Assembly: GCA_947625435.1 (NCBI GenBank)
Contig: CANQOI010000010.1
Span: 1 to 47,638 of the forward strand
Length of the DNA: 47,638 nt
From: an uncultured Clostridia bacterium
GTDB lineage: Bacteria > Bacillota > Clostridia > UBA1212 > UBA1255
Reading direction: 5' to 3'
Part shown: positions 1 to 8,578 of the stretch, piece after piece
How positions within the stretch are numbered: position 1 is the stretch's first letter
Layout of the letters: each line of letters starts with the position of its first letter
Notes under the pieces: generated by a model
What the model saw: only the letters and a program-made list of their open reading frames with translations
Told to the model about the DNA's origin: nothing
The model's database searches: none
Program-made: the position numbers and the translations under genes

Positions 1-983
1 CAGATTATCTCAGATGGACCGTCACCTTCGGAGCCGTGCCGTCAATCTTAAATGTGGTGCTGGCCTATTTTGTGCGTTCGGAGGGCTCGTCGCTCCACGC
101 AAGCCTGGGCACTATGAGCGGATGCCTCCTTAATATAGTACTCGATCCCGTTTTCATACTGCCTTGGGGACTTGATATGGGCGCCGCGGGTGCGGGGCTT
201 GCCACATTCATATCGAACTGCTGCGCATGCATTTATTTCTTCGTTCTGCTATATGTAAAACGCGGTAAAACGTTCGTGTGCATCAGTCCTTCAAAATTCA
301 GATTCGACAGGGCGACAGCCATCGGCATATGCGCCGTGGGCATACCCGCCGCCATACAGAATCTGCTCAATGTGACGGGTATGACGGTGCTGAATAATTT
401 TACTTCGGAATATAACGCGGAGGCTGTTGCGGCAATAGGTATCGCGCAGAAGGTCAATATGGTGCCCGTTCAGATAGCGCTCGGATTCTCGCAGGGCATA
501 ATGCCCCTCGTGGGCTACAATTACGCCTCCGGCGACAGGGAGCGCATGAAGAAGACTGTTTTATTTGCGGGTAAGATAATAGTCATATTCATGACATGCG
601 TGACTGTACTGTACTATGCCGGAGCCGGAGTCATATCGTCCGTGTTCATGAAGAATGAGATCGTTGTAGGTTACGGCACGAGATTCCTTCGCGGCTTCTG
701 TCTTGCAATGCCCTTTCTCTGTATTGATTTCCTCGGAGTGGGCGTTTTCCAATCCTGCGGACTCGGCAGGAATGCGCTCATATTCGCTGTTCTCCGTAAG
801 ATAATCCTTGAGATTCCTGCGCTGTATATATTAAATACGTTTTTCCCGCTGTACGGCCTCGCGTATGCTCAGTTTTCGGCGGAGCTGGTGCTCTCTGCCG
901 CCGCCGTAGCGGTCCTTTACAGGATAATGAAAGGGCCGGGCGGAGCTTATGCGGAGCATCAGGATATTTCACGTTTGGAATAG
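1..983 (+). CDS. MATE family multidrug/cation efflux transporter, 5' end cut by window edge
   Basis: An integral membrane antiporter of the MATE family, which exports drugs or metabolites using a sodium or proton gradient. The reading frame is open from base 3 (first residues DYLRWTVTFG), so the gene starts before the window; a GTG at 36 is internal. The visible 327 residues are mostly hydrophobic helices and carry the MATE-like second-half pattern, with FSQGIMPLVGYNYASGD around the middle and the conserved Pro/Gly-rich loops. Full MATE proteins have about 450 residues, so roughly the first 120 are missing. The stop lies 25 bases inside the oppositely directed ABC permease gene, with no obvious terminator between them. 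The substrate cannot be told from sequence. Confidence 0.9.
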   Translation, partial: DYLRWTVTFGAVPSILNVVLAYFVRSEGSSLHASLGTMSGCLLNIVLDPVFILPWGLDMGAAGAGLATFISNCCACIYFFVLLYVKRGKTFVCISPSKFRFDRATAIGICAVGIPAAIQNLLNVTGMTVLNNFTSEYNAEAVAAIGIAQKVNMVPVQIALGFSQGIMPLVGYNYASGDRERMKKTVLFAGKIIVIFMTCVTVLYYAGAGVISSVFMKNEIVVGYGTRFLRGFCLAMPFLCIDFLGVGVFQSCGLGRNALIFAVLRKIILEIPALYILNTFFPLYGLAYAQFSAELVLSAAAVAVLYRIMKGPGGAYAEHQDISRLE

Positions 984-1612
984 ATCGCGCATGAGATACA
1001 GAAGGACAGCGTATATATCGCAAGTCCTGCGGCCAACGCTGCCGGAGCGACCCATATACTTTGTATTTTTGTATATACTTCCGACATAATGCCTGCCTCC
1101 GCGCCGTTTGCGGCCATTATTCCCACACCCGAGAACACGATGCACACGACGCATACCATTACCATCATGAATACGCGCCCCTTTATGGCGCCGAATCTGA
1201 ACAGGAACGGAAGAGATGCGGATATATAAAACACCTCCACTAAAAAGCCTGCGCTCATCACCGCGCTGAACAAGCCGGGATCAAAGCCGCCGGACCGTAT
1301 CATTCCGACTGCATAGCATATGCCGGAGGCTGTTACAGCCGTCAGCTCGGAGGCAAGGCCTATTATATATTTGGACATCACTATGTGCTTTCTCGTACAG
1401 GGGAGCGCGCAGCAATATACATTCCACCTGCTGTTTTCGTCCAGCCCAAAAAGGGTAGTCGGTATGACTGCGACGAAAAATATCATATAGAATACCATGA
1501 ATATATTTCCGTTCCCTGTCAGCGTTATTGCGGCAAATACAGCGAATATGAACACATATGCTTTGAAATTCTTTATAATTAAGTACAGATCGTTGAGGAT
1601 AAGTCCTTTCAT
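959..1612 (-). CDS. ABC-2 type transporter permease subunit
   Basis: A 217-residue membrane protein with about six hydrophobic segments: near 17-40, 45-60, 80-110, 115-140, 145-170 and 180-205. It is the likely channel partner of the ATPase encoded just upstream, because its ATG overlaps the ATPase stop codon (ATGA), which implies translational coupling. The order GntR regulator, ATPase, permease is that of the YtrABC-like operons of Firmicutes, which respond to cell-wall-active compounds or bacteriocins. That role is inferred from the arrangement; the permease itself has no diagnostic motif. The gene ends convergently with the MATE gene. Confidence 0.8.
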   Translation of the reverse strand: MKGLILNDLYLIIKNFKAYVFIFAVFAAITLTGNGNIFMVFYMIFFVAVIPTTLFGLDENSRWNVYCCALPCTRKHIVMSKYIIGLASELTAVTASGICYAVGMIRSGGFDPGLFSAVMSAGFLVEVFYISASLPFLFRFGAIKGRVFMMVMVCVVCIVFSGVGIMAANGAEAGIMSEVYTKIQSIWVAPAALAAGLAIYTLSFCISCAIYSKREIS

Positions 1613-2466
1613 TTTACATTCTCTCCTTTTATCATGAATACGAAAAGCTCCTCTATGCCCACCGCGCCGAGGCGCGCCCCGGCAGGCAGGCAGTTCTTCT
1701 TTACTATTGCTTCGGCGCCGTAGGGTGTTATCTTCTTATGGAGCACCGCATCCGGGTTTATATCGCTCATATTATTTATCTCGCTCTCGCTTCCCCGCAT
1801 TATGCCGTATTCCGAGAGTAAAATGTCCTTTTCTTCGCAAAGGAGGATTTCACCCTTATGAATGAAGGCTATGTAATCGCACAGCTTTTCGAGATCGCTG
1901 ACTATATGGGACGATATGAGCACGGAATGGGTCTCGTCTCGTGTATAATCGTTCAGCATGGACACTATTTCGTCGCGCATTACGGGGTCAAGTCCGCTCG
2001 TGGCCTCGTCAAGAAGGAGGAGCCGGGCTCTGTGGGACATGGCTATCGCTATGCCGAGCTTCATTTTCATTCCGCGGGAGAAGTCCTTGAACGGCTTATT
2101 CATGGGAAGTGAAAATTTATCGATAAGACGCATATATTCGCTGCTGTCCCAGTTAGAATATATATTCTTCATGACCTTCCCCACCTCGGCGGCACTCAGG
2201 CGCGTGGATATACCTATATCGTCGAATACGACTCCTACGTTTTCTTTTATGTAGAGTGAGTCCCTGCGGCTGTCCCTGCCCAGCACCGTTATGCTCCCGC
2301 TGTCTGCGCGGAGCATGTCGAGTATGAGCTTTACGGTGGTGCTCTTGCCGGCGCCGTTCTCGCCTACGAGGCCCAATATGCAGCCGCTCGGCAGCGTGAG
2401 ATTTATGTTGCTCAGTTTGAAGTCTTTAAATGTTTTGGTCAGATTTTTGATCTCGAGTGCGTTCAT
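1609..2466 (-). CDS. ABC transporter ATP-binding protein (YtrB-like)
   Basis: A 285-residue ATPase that powers the permease encoded after it. The nucleotide-binding motifs are plain: Walker A GENGAGKST near residue 35, the signature region FSRGMKMKLGIA near 130, and Walker B LLLLDEATSGLDP near 150, followed by the switch histidine in SSHIVSDLEKL. A C-terminal stretch of about 75 residues after the ATPase core has no clear motif and is typical of exporters in this group. The gene follows the GntR regulator at a 67-base gap and overlaps the permease start by four bases. An antimicrobial or envelope-stress role is inferred from the operon type only. Confidence 0.92.
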   Translation of the reverse strand: MNALEIKNLTKTFKDFKLSNINLTLPSGCILGLVGENGAGKSTTVKLILDMLRADSGSITVLGRDSRRDSLYIKENVGVVFDDIGISTRLSAAEVGKVMKNIYSNWDSSEYMRLIDKFSLPMNKPFKDFSRGMKMKLGIAIAMSHRARLLLLDEATSGLDPVMRDEIVSMLNDYTRDETHSVLISSHIVSDLEKLCDYIAFIHKGEILLCEEKDILLSEYGIMRGSESEINNMSDINPDAVLHKKITPYGAEAIVKKNCLPAGARLGAVGIEELFVFMIKGENVK

Positions 2467-2533
2467 TTTTGAATTCGATCCTCCTACTGCAATCTTGTTA
2501 TGCGTTTGTACGATTTTACCTGTTCGTGCAGCT

Positions 2534-2905
2534 TTACTCGTCGGCGCAGAAATCTATCATGCCTATGATATCCTCTTTGGAAAGGCTGCATGAAGCGGCA
2601 AGCTTCAGTATTTCTTCAATGTGCTCTTCTATTTTCTTCAGATTTGCCTCACGTATGAGCTCTGTATTTTTGTGTGCCACATAGCAGCCCTTTGCGGGCA
2701 GCGTATATATGAAGCCTTCCCTTTCAAGCTCGTCATATGCGCGTTTTGTGGTGATAAAGCTTATACCGAGGTCCTTTGCAAGGCCGCGTATGGACGGCAG
2801 CATTTCATCTTCTTCAAGAGTTCCGTTTATGATCTGATCTTTGATCTGAGTAAATATCTGGTCGTATATGGGCACGCCGCTTCTGTTGTCTATCAGTATA
2901 TTCAC
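2534..2905 (-). CDS. GntR family transcriptional regulator, YtrA subfamily
   Basis: A short (123-residue) repressor with a winged helix-turn-helix in its first 75 residues (DQIINGTLEEDEMLPSIRGL, then GISFITTKRAYDELEREG) and a small C-terminal helical tail instead of a ligand domain, as in the YtrA group. I place the start at the GTG at 2905 because GGAGGTG lies five bases before it; the open frame upstream to 2965 consists of operator sequence. It is the first gene of the ABC operon and very probably represses its own promoter, since the promoter and ribosome site lie within a perfect inverted repeat. Confidence 0.9.
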   Translation of the reverse strand: MNILIDNRSGVPIYDQIFTQIKDQIINGTLEEDEMLPSIRGLAKDLGISFITTKRAYDELEREGFIYTLPAKGCYVAHKNTELIREANLKKIEEHIEEILKLAASCSLSKEDIIGMIDFCADE

Positions 2906-2910
2906 AAGCT

Positions 2911-2961
2911 CACCTCCGTATATACTGTATATGTGCATTATATACAGTATATACGGAGGTG
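2911..2961. promoter_or_regulatory. Perfect 22-bp inverted repeat, likely YtrA-type operator
   Basis: Two 22-base arms, 2911-2932 and 2940-2961, are exact reverse complements separated by 7 bases. Each arm contains GTATATACTGTATA, which is itself nearly palindromic, so up to four half-sites are available. One arm fills the spacer of the sigma-A promoter and the other covers the 5' leader and Shine-Dalgarno sequence of the GntR gene. Autoregulation by the adjacent GntR protein is inferred. Confidence 0.85.
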
Positions 2962-2965
2962 TCAA
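2937..2965 (-). promoter_or_regulatory. Consensus sigma-A promoter of the GntR-ABC operon
   Basis: On the minus strand TTGACA (2965-2960) and TATAAT (2942-2937) are separated by 17 bases, a perfect match to the housekeeping consensus. Transcription would start near 2930, giving a leader of about 25 bases before the GTG start. Confidence 0.85.
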
Positions 2966-3010
2966 GGGGAAATTTGAAATTATATTCTCGCCTGACGGAG
3001 TGATACCGAT

Positions 3011-3040
3011 CAGTTACCCGGCTCTTCAGTTACCCGGCTC
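3011..3040. repeat. 14-bp direct repeat after the recombinase gene
   Basis: CAGTTACCCGGCTC occurs at 3011-3024 and again at 3027-3040, two bases apart. It lies between the recombinase stop codon and the GntR promoter. Its role is unknown. Confidence 0.6.
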
Positions 3041-3047
3041 CGCGGCA

Positions 3048-4427
3048 TCAATAAATATGCAGCGCATTTCCGTCCCACTCCGCACGGTCTATGAGCCCTC
3101 TCACTGCATTTCTCAGCTCGGCAGTGCTTGTAATATAAGCATTGCCCGGCGGGCCCGGCTGCTCCGGCTCCTGAGAGCCAGCTCCCGGGGGCGTATCACC
3201 GTCACGGCATACACAAAGCTCGCGTGAAATTGCTTTCATAAGCGAAGCGTCGGCCGTTTTGCCGCTCAGATTGCGGCACGCGCACGCGGCGCGCCCTTTT
3301 TTGAGCTTGGTGCTGCAGATGTAATCGAACTCCGGCGCGCCGCAGGTAAGTGCAGATGCGGCGGAATTGCCCGCAGGGAAATTCCGCGCCTTGGGATACA
3401 TGGGCGCGCCGCATTTTGCGCAGTATATCAGGCCGGAAAGAAGCGAATACCTGCTACGCGGTGTCTGAATATGCTTTGAAGCCTTAAAATTCATTATATT
3501 TACGGCAGAAGTCCACATATCACCGCTTATAAGGCCCGCGTGCGCTCCCAGCGCTATTATCCACTCCGACTCATGCTTGTAGGGGATCCCGTTATTGTTA
3601 TAATTCCGCTTGTTATATGCGATGATCCCCCGCCCTTTGTTTAATTCCTCCTCGCCGAAGCATACCTCGCAGCCCCTCCCGGTGAAATATTCATATGCGC
3701 GGCGATCGGCGGCGCAGTAAACGGGATTCAATATTATCTGTCTGAGCGCCGCCGCAGAGTATTCGCCGCCGGCGCGCGGCCTTGAGCCCCGTGCCTTCAG
3801 CGCCGCGCGCACACAGCTTATGCTCCTCGTCTTTATGTACTCAGAGTAAATGAATCTGACATCTTCCGCCTCTGAGGGCTGCTCCTCGAGTATGCAGCAG
3901 AATATCTTCCTTCCGTCCTTCGTTTCACATTCTGTTTTGCGCGATCTGTATCCCGTGGGCGGAGTGCCTCCGAGCCACCTGCCGCTCCTTGCCAGCATGA
4001 GCATGTTGTCGCGCACACGCTCGGCTATCGTTTCACGCTCAAGCTGTGCGAATACGGATGCTATATACATCATGGCCTTGCCCATGGGTCTTGACGTGTC
4101 AAATTCTTCTTTAATGCATATGAAGGAAATTTCACGCTTATTGAGATATTCTATGAGTGCGGAGAAATCGCTCACGCTCCTGCTTATCCTGTCGAGCCTG
4201 TAGCATACTATGCAGTCCGGCCTTTCTGTCATGACGTCGCTCATCATTTTGCGGAACATGGGTCTTTTGGTGCTGCTTCCGGAAAAGCCCTCGTCCTCAT
4301 ATGTGAATATTTCGTGCCCGCCGCCGAATCTGGCTTCTATATAGCTCCTGCACATGCTTATCTGACTTGCTATGCTCTCCCCCTTGCCTGTATATACCGA
4401 TTTTCTTCCGTATATGTAGAATTTCAT
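3048..4427 (-). CDS. Large serine recombinase (site-specific integrase/resolvase family)
   Basis: A 459-residue DNA strand-transfer enzyme. The N-terminal resolvase domain (1-145) has the nucleophile region YGRKS (Ser10, Arg8) and the conserved arginines of YRLDRISRS (77, 80). A recombinase domain follows at about 155-260. A zinc-ribbon region comes next, with cysteine pairs CAKC (336-339) and further cysteines at 371, 382 and 384. The protein is somewhat shorter than typical large serine integrases because the C-terminal coiled-coil part is reduced. No excisionase, relaxase or phage gene accompanies it. It stands 250 bases from a FeoB gene that ends abruptly, so it may have inserted DNA there. 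Whether it is still active cannot be judged. Confidence 0.92.
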   Translation of the reverse strand: MKFYIYGRKSVYTGKGESIASQISMCRSYIEARFGGGHEIFTYEDEGFSGSSTKRPMFRKMMSDVMTERPDCIVCYRLDRISRSVSDFSALIEYLNKREISFICIKEEFDTSRPMGKAMMYIASVFAQLERETIAERVRDNMLMLARSGRWLGGTPPTGYRSRKTECETKDGRKIFCCILEEQPSEAEDVRFIYSEYIKTRSISCVRAALKARGSRPRAGGEYSAAALRQIILNPVYCAADRRAYEYFTGRGCEVCFGEEELNKGRGIIAYNKRNYNNNGIPYKHESEWIIALGAHAGLISGDMWTSAVNIMNFKASKHIQTPRSRYSLLSGLIYCAKCGAPMYPKARNFPAGNSAASALTCGAPEFDYICSTKLKKGRAACACRNLSGKTADASLMKAISRELCVCRDGDTPPGAGSQEPEQPGPPGNAYITSTAELRNAVRGLIDRAEWDGNALHIY

Positions 4428-4677
4428 ATTTCACTCATTTCACTGTGATTTCCGTCTTGTTCTGATACTCATTATGATCATTATTTACGCAGCCCCGCAA
4501 TATATTATGCGTGAAATGTTATGCATATCCTGCGCAGAACGGATCGTACCGATATGAGTAAAATAAATAAGCCCGCAGGGCGGCCGGCGCGAGTGCCCGC
4601 AGAAATGCCGATTATATTTCACAAGGATATAAAACGCGCGCCCGGTAAGAAAATATTTTCCGATATCATAAAAGATC

Positions 4678-6462
4678 TTACCCCTCCGAAAATGCCGGAA
4701 AACGGCCGTTGCAGGGAATGAAATTATTTGTGAGTATCGCTATGAGCCGCTCCCGGGGCGAATCGATTATGCGGCAGCCCGTCACGCCCACCGCGTTGCA
4801 GCCGAGTCCCATGCACATGGTGAGCGCCTGTTTTCCGCAGGCGCGGCAGCACCTGAAGGGTCTGTCCAGATTGTATGCTACCCTCGGCAGATATCCCGCG
4901 TCCTCCATGAGTGTGAACAGCGGGAAAAATATCGCCATTGGCGGCAGCATCACGGACACCACCCACGCCAGCACGCGGTAAACGCCCAGCACCAACGCCC
5001 CGTGAAGCCAGGAGGGCGCTCCTACGTATTCAAACGCGGCCGTGAGCTTATCCTGAAGCCAAAACAGGCCCGATGAGAGCAGCTCCGAAGGATAATTTGC
5101 GCCCGCGACCGTGAGCCAGAGTATGACTGCCAGCATCGCCGTCATTATGGGGTAGCCCAGCCTTTTCCCGGTGAGCACGCTGTCGGCTTTTCTTTCTGCT
5201 GCCCTGTAATCCCTGCTGTCGTATACGACTGCTCCGCGGCATATCTCCTCCGCCCGTGAAACGATGGCTTCGCACACGCTGTCTGTTGCACGCGCGGCCG
5301 TGATCCTGCTGTCTGCAAGCGCCGCGCGCACATTTTCGTATTGTAAAATGTCTTTTTGCTCATATTCTTTTATTGCTCTTACAAGTGCTCTGTCATCACA
5401 TAACAGGCGCAGGCTGACCCATCTCGGGTCAAGCCGCGTGCCGCACCGCCTTACGGCGGGTTCGAGCGCGCTCAGTGCGCGCTCGATATCCGAAGGATAT
5501 TTCACCCGTGAAATATCCCCTGCGCCTGCCGCCTCGGCCGCCTCTTCATTGCCTTGCCCCGCAGCATTTTCCTTTTCTGTTTCTCCGGAGCGCGGCGTCG
5601 TGCTGATACGGAACATTTTGTCCAAGGCGCCGAGCACGATCTTACGCGAGGATTTTTCGCGTGCCGTGATCCCTATGACGGGCACGCCGAGCCTGCGGGC
5701 TATGAGTGAAATATCCACATATATTTTTCTGCGTTTTGCTTCATCCATCAGATTTACGCATATGAGGACGTTTTTTGTTATTTCCAGTGTCTGCAGCACG
5801 AGATTCATATTGCGTTCAAGGCATGTGGCGTCGCATACCAACAGAACGGCGTCTGCGCCTCCGAAGCATATGAAGTCTCTTGCCACCTCCTCCTCGGGCG
5901 AGTGGGCCATGAGCGAATATGTGCCCGGTATGTCGACGAATGTGTATGAGATTTCACCGAATGTGCAGTGCCCGCGGGCGGTTGCCACTGTTTTGCCTGT
6001 CCAGTTGCCTGTATGCTGCCTCATGCCCGTGAGGCTGTTGAACAGTGTGCTTTTGCCCACATTCGGGTTGCCCGCGACCGCGATCACCGGCCCGCGCTCC
6101 CCGGGCGCGGCTTCAGGCGCGGAGGCAGCCTCCGCTGCAATGCCGGGCAGCGCCGCGGTCAGGTCTACGATTATTTTTTCTGCATCCGCGGCGCGCAGTG
6201 CTATTATGCTTCCGCGTATCATATACGCGGAAGGGTCCCCCGCAGGGCTCCTTCCGACGCATTTCACCTCGGTGCCTCTTATAAGACCTATATCCAGGAG
6301 CCTTCTTCGCATGCTTCCTTCAGACGATATTTCATGCACAACGGCTGTACGACCGGGCTCCAATCTATTAAGACTTATAAATTTATTCCGATCATGCGCT
6401 TCAAGCGCTTCATGTGCTTCTTGCTCTTCACGTGCTTCTTGCTCTTCTTGCTCTTCAAACAT
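4678..6462 (-). pseudogene. feoB: FeoA-FeoB fusion iron(II) transporter, truncated at the 3' end
   Basis: The product begins with a Glu/Ala/Gln-rich low-complexity stretch (2-24), then a FeoA SH3-like domain (about 28-100), a G-protein domain with GNPNVGKST (131-139), DIPG and NLMD, and the start of the FeoB membrane domain. It ends right after FIPCNGRFP with a five-residue foreign tail (AFSEG). Intact FeoB continues for about 200 more residues that include the second Gate domain, so the pore cannot be complete. The downstream 250 bases contain no FeoB remnant in any frame, but a serine recombinase gene follows. The start has a good site (GAGGTG, five bases before ATG). A second, complete FeoB is encoded at 10658-13069. 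Confidence 0.85.
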
Positions 6463-6581
6463 CAGGACACCTCATTAAATCACGTTATACGGCCTTGTAT
6501 ACTAAATATTATATTAATGAGGTATGCAAAAAGCTTCAGCGCGGCGTCAAGCTCCGGCACAAGCTTTTGCGCGCGGCATCC

Positions 6582-7853
6582 TTACTCGGGCACCGCAAAG
6601 CCGTCGCCGTTTATTATCGCTCTTGCTATGAGCACCGCACTGTCGATCTCGTTTTCGGAATCGGTATTTATATCGCCGGAATACTGAACATAAACCGTGT
6701 CGCCCTCTTTTATGATATTGTGATCAAAATATCTGCTTATTCTTAAGTTATTCGTGATCACCTTAAATACCATATGTTCCGCCGGATCTATGCAGAGCAC
6801 GGCATCGTCAACAAGAAAATACCCATCTTCTACCGAAACAACGGTACCGACCACATTATATCCGTATTCGGGGCCGTATTTCTGCTCATATTCCGTTTCA
6901 TCGGCACGGTCAGCGTGAGTCAGGACATGATCGATGATCCTGCCTGCTGTATCGCGTCCGATATCAAAAACAAGGGCAACATCATATATATTTGTCAAAA
7001 AATACCCGTTTTCTGAGATTGTCATTACGCGCCTGTATATGCCCATGGCCTCCGACGTGACCGTAAATGAAATATGTTTCCCTCTGACGGCGGCGTCCCA
7101 TGACTTCTCGCTTGTTGCGCCGCCTCCGTCTGCGCCTGATCTTTCTGCTGCGGCACACTCCGTAAGCATTTTCAGGATCTCGGTATCATCTTTAAGGATC
7201 ATTTCACGCTCCGTGCCGTTTTCATAATGTACGGTGAAATGCTTAAGTTCGATCAATGAGGGTATGTCACACTCGTTAAGAAACGCGCCGAGCGAATCGG
7301 GAATGTTTTCTATGCTCGCATAGACATAATATTCGCCGCCTCCGCCCTCGGGATCGGCCGCTATCATGCGTTTTTGATCTATGCCTTTTATTGAATAAGC
7401 GGTGAACGTCCCGCCGTTTTCCGCCGCGCATTTTCCTATTTCGGACTCTGTGAGCTCCCGGCTGATGCCGCCCGTAGGGAGGCTCCTTACCGAATATTCT
7501 CTGCCGTCAAACGTCAGGACAGGATATTTTTCGTCAGCGGTCTTGTACTCCCACGGCCAATTGACCGCTGACTCCGCCAGCCTGATATGGACATTTTTAT
7601 AATTTCTCGTTATCTCAGTCCCGCATATCGCGGTGTCCGGTGTTTTTACGACGCGGGTCAAGATCAGCGCCGCCGCCGCGATCAAGAGCCCCGTAAAGCA
7701 AGCCGCGGCGGCCCATTTCACTGTGCTGCGCCTCATCTTTCCCTGTTTTCTATTGCCCGGATTGTAAAATCCTTCCGCAGGGGCAGCCTCCTCTATATAT
7801 TTATCGTCTATGTCGCCGATTGCTTTAAGCAGCTTATTATTTCTGTCATTCAT
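6582..7853 (-). CDS. Putative membrane anti-sigma factor
   Basis: A 423-residue protein with a cytoplasmic N-terminus of about 42 residues, one transmembrane helix (about 46-68, AAAACFTGLLIAAAALIL) and a large extracellular part of about 350 residues without a family I recognise. Its ATG overlaps the stop codon of the sigma factor gene (ATGA), the usual arrangement for an ECF sigma and its inhibitor. The extracellular part would sense a signal, and the short N-terminus would hold the sigma factor. The extracellular domain has a distinct last 90 residues (EDGYFLVDDAVLCI to the end) resembling a small beta-barrel that may be a separate module. Function is inferred from context and topology. Confidence 0.7.
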   Translation of the reverse strand: MNDRNNKLLKAIGDIDDKYIEEAAPAEGFYNPGNRKQGKMRRSTVKWAAAACFTGLLIAAAALILTRVVKTPDTAICGTEITRNYKNVHIRLAESAVNWPWEYKTADEKYPVLTFDGREYSVRSLPTGGISRELTESEIGKCAAENGGTFTAYSIKGIDQKRMIAADPEGGGGEYYVYASIENIPDSLGAFLNECDIPSLIELKHFTVHYENGTEREMILKDDTEILKMLTECAAAERSGADGGGATSEKSWDAAVRGKHISFTVTSEAMGIYRRVMTISENGYFLTNIYDVALVFDIGRDTAGRIIDHVLTHADRADETEYEQKYGPEYGYNVVGTVVSVEDGYFLVDDAVLCIDPAEHMVFKVITNNLRISRYFDHNIIKEGDTVYVQYSGDINTDSENEIDSAVLIARAIINGDGFAVPE

Positions 7854-8413
7854 ATTGTAATGCCCTCCTTTTCAAGAGCAGCTCTGAGCTTTTTTCTCAT
7901 GCGGAAAAGGCTCACCGTGACCTTGCTTTCATTTATGCCGTACTCTCTTGCGATTTCACTCACAGGGCTCATGTACCAATACCGCCTTACGAATATTTTA
8001 CGCTGCACCGGAGCGAGCCCTTCCAAAAATCTGTTGACCGCGTCGCTTACGGTCAGGCTCTCCGTGATCTGTTCCTCCGTGATATCCTCCGCCGCGCAGC
8101 CCGCGCCGTTTTCCTCGTAAAATTCAATTTTTGCATCGCCGCCGCGTTTTTTAGCTTTTTTTTGCTCTGATTTATTTATTGCGAGGTTTCTGGTTATTTT
8201 ACCGAGGTATGTTCTAAGGCATGCCGGCCTGTTCGGCGGTATGGAATTCCACGCCCTGAGCAGCGCGTCATTCACGCACTCTTCCGAGTCCTCTTCGTTT
8301 TGCAGTATATTTCCTGCTATATATTTGCAATATATCCCGTACTTTTGTGCGGTTTCAGATATGGCATTTTCAGATCGTTCCATATACAGCTCTATTATCT
8401 GTTCATCGTCCAT
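7850..8413 (-). CDS. RNA polymerase sigma factor, ECF family
   Basis: A 187-residue sigma-70 family protein with region 2 (DSEECVNDALLRAWNSIPPN, about residues 43-62) and region 4 (LAPVQRKIFVRRYWYMSPVS, then a helix-turn-helix EIAREYGINESKVTVSLFRM). The start is placed at the ATG at 8413 because AAGGA stands nine bases before it, rather than at the upstream in-frame ATG at 8455. It is co-transcribed with the putative anti-sigma gene. The target regulon is not visible here; the extracellular domain of the partner suggests an envelope or environmental signal. Confidence 0.88.
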   Translation of the reverse strand: MDDEQIIELYMERSENAISETAQKYGIYCKYIAGNILQNEEDSEECVNDALLRAWNSIPPNRPACLRTYLGKITRNLAINKSEQKKAKKRGGDAKIEFYEENGAGCAAEDITEEQITESLTVSDAVNRFLEGLAPVQRKIFVRRYWYMSPVSEIAREYGINESKVTVSLFRMRKKLRAALEKEGITI

Positions 8414-8438
8414 GCCTCTACGTCCTTTTTGTGCAGTA

Positions 8439-8471
8439 GTAAGGTCCTTACACAATAATATACCGATTATA
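8439..8471 (-). promoter_or_regulatory. Possible promoter and small palindrome upstream of the ECF sigma gene
   Basis: On the minus strand a TATAAT hexamer lies at 8471-8466, without a convincing -35 box. A short palindrome, GTAAGG-T-CCTTAC (8439-8451), sits between it and the start codon. Either could be regulatory; the support is weak. Confidence 0.35.
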
Positions 8472-8578
8472 CCGATATTTCACTACACGCCGTAAATTTT
8501 TTTATTTCAGGCATATTTCGTCATTTTTCGTCGCCGGGGGTTGGTAAAATATATTAAATGATCTTACGGGGATGTGAT

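Noticed and set aside
4521-4721. Small plus-strand frame of 66 residues at the FeoB junction
   Set aside because: No good ribosome site, overlaps the feoB end on the other strand and resembles no family; could be chance.
5264-6478. Long frame of 404 residues on the plus strand
   Set aside because: Antisense to the FeoAB fusion gene, low-complexity composition, no ribosome site; it is a shadow of the GC-rich coding strand.
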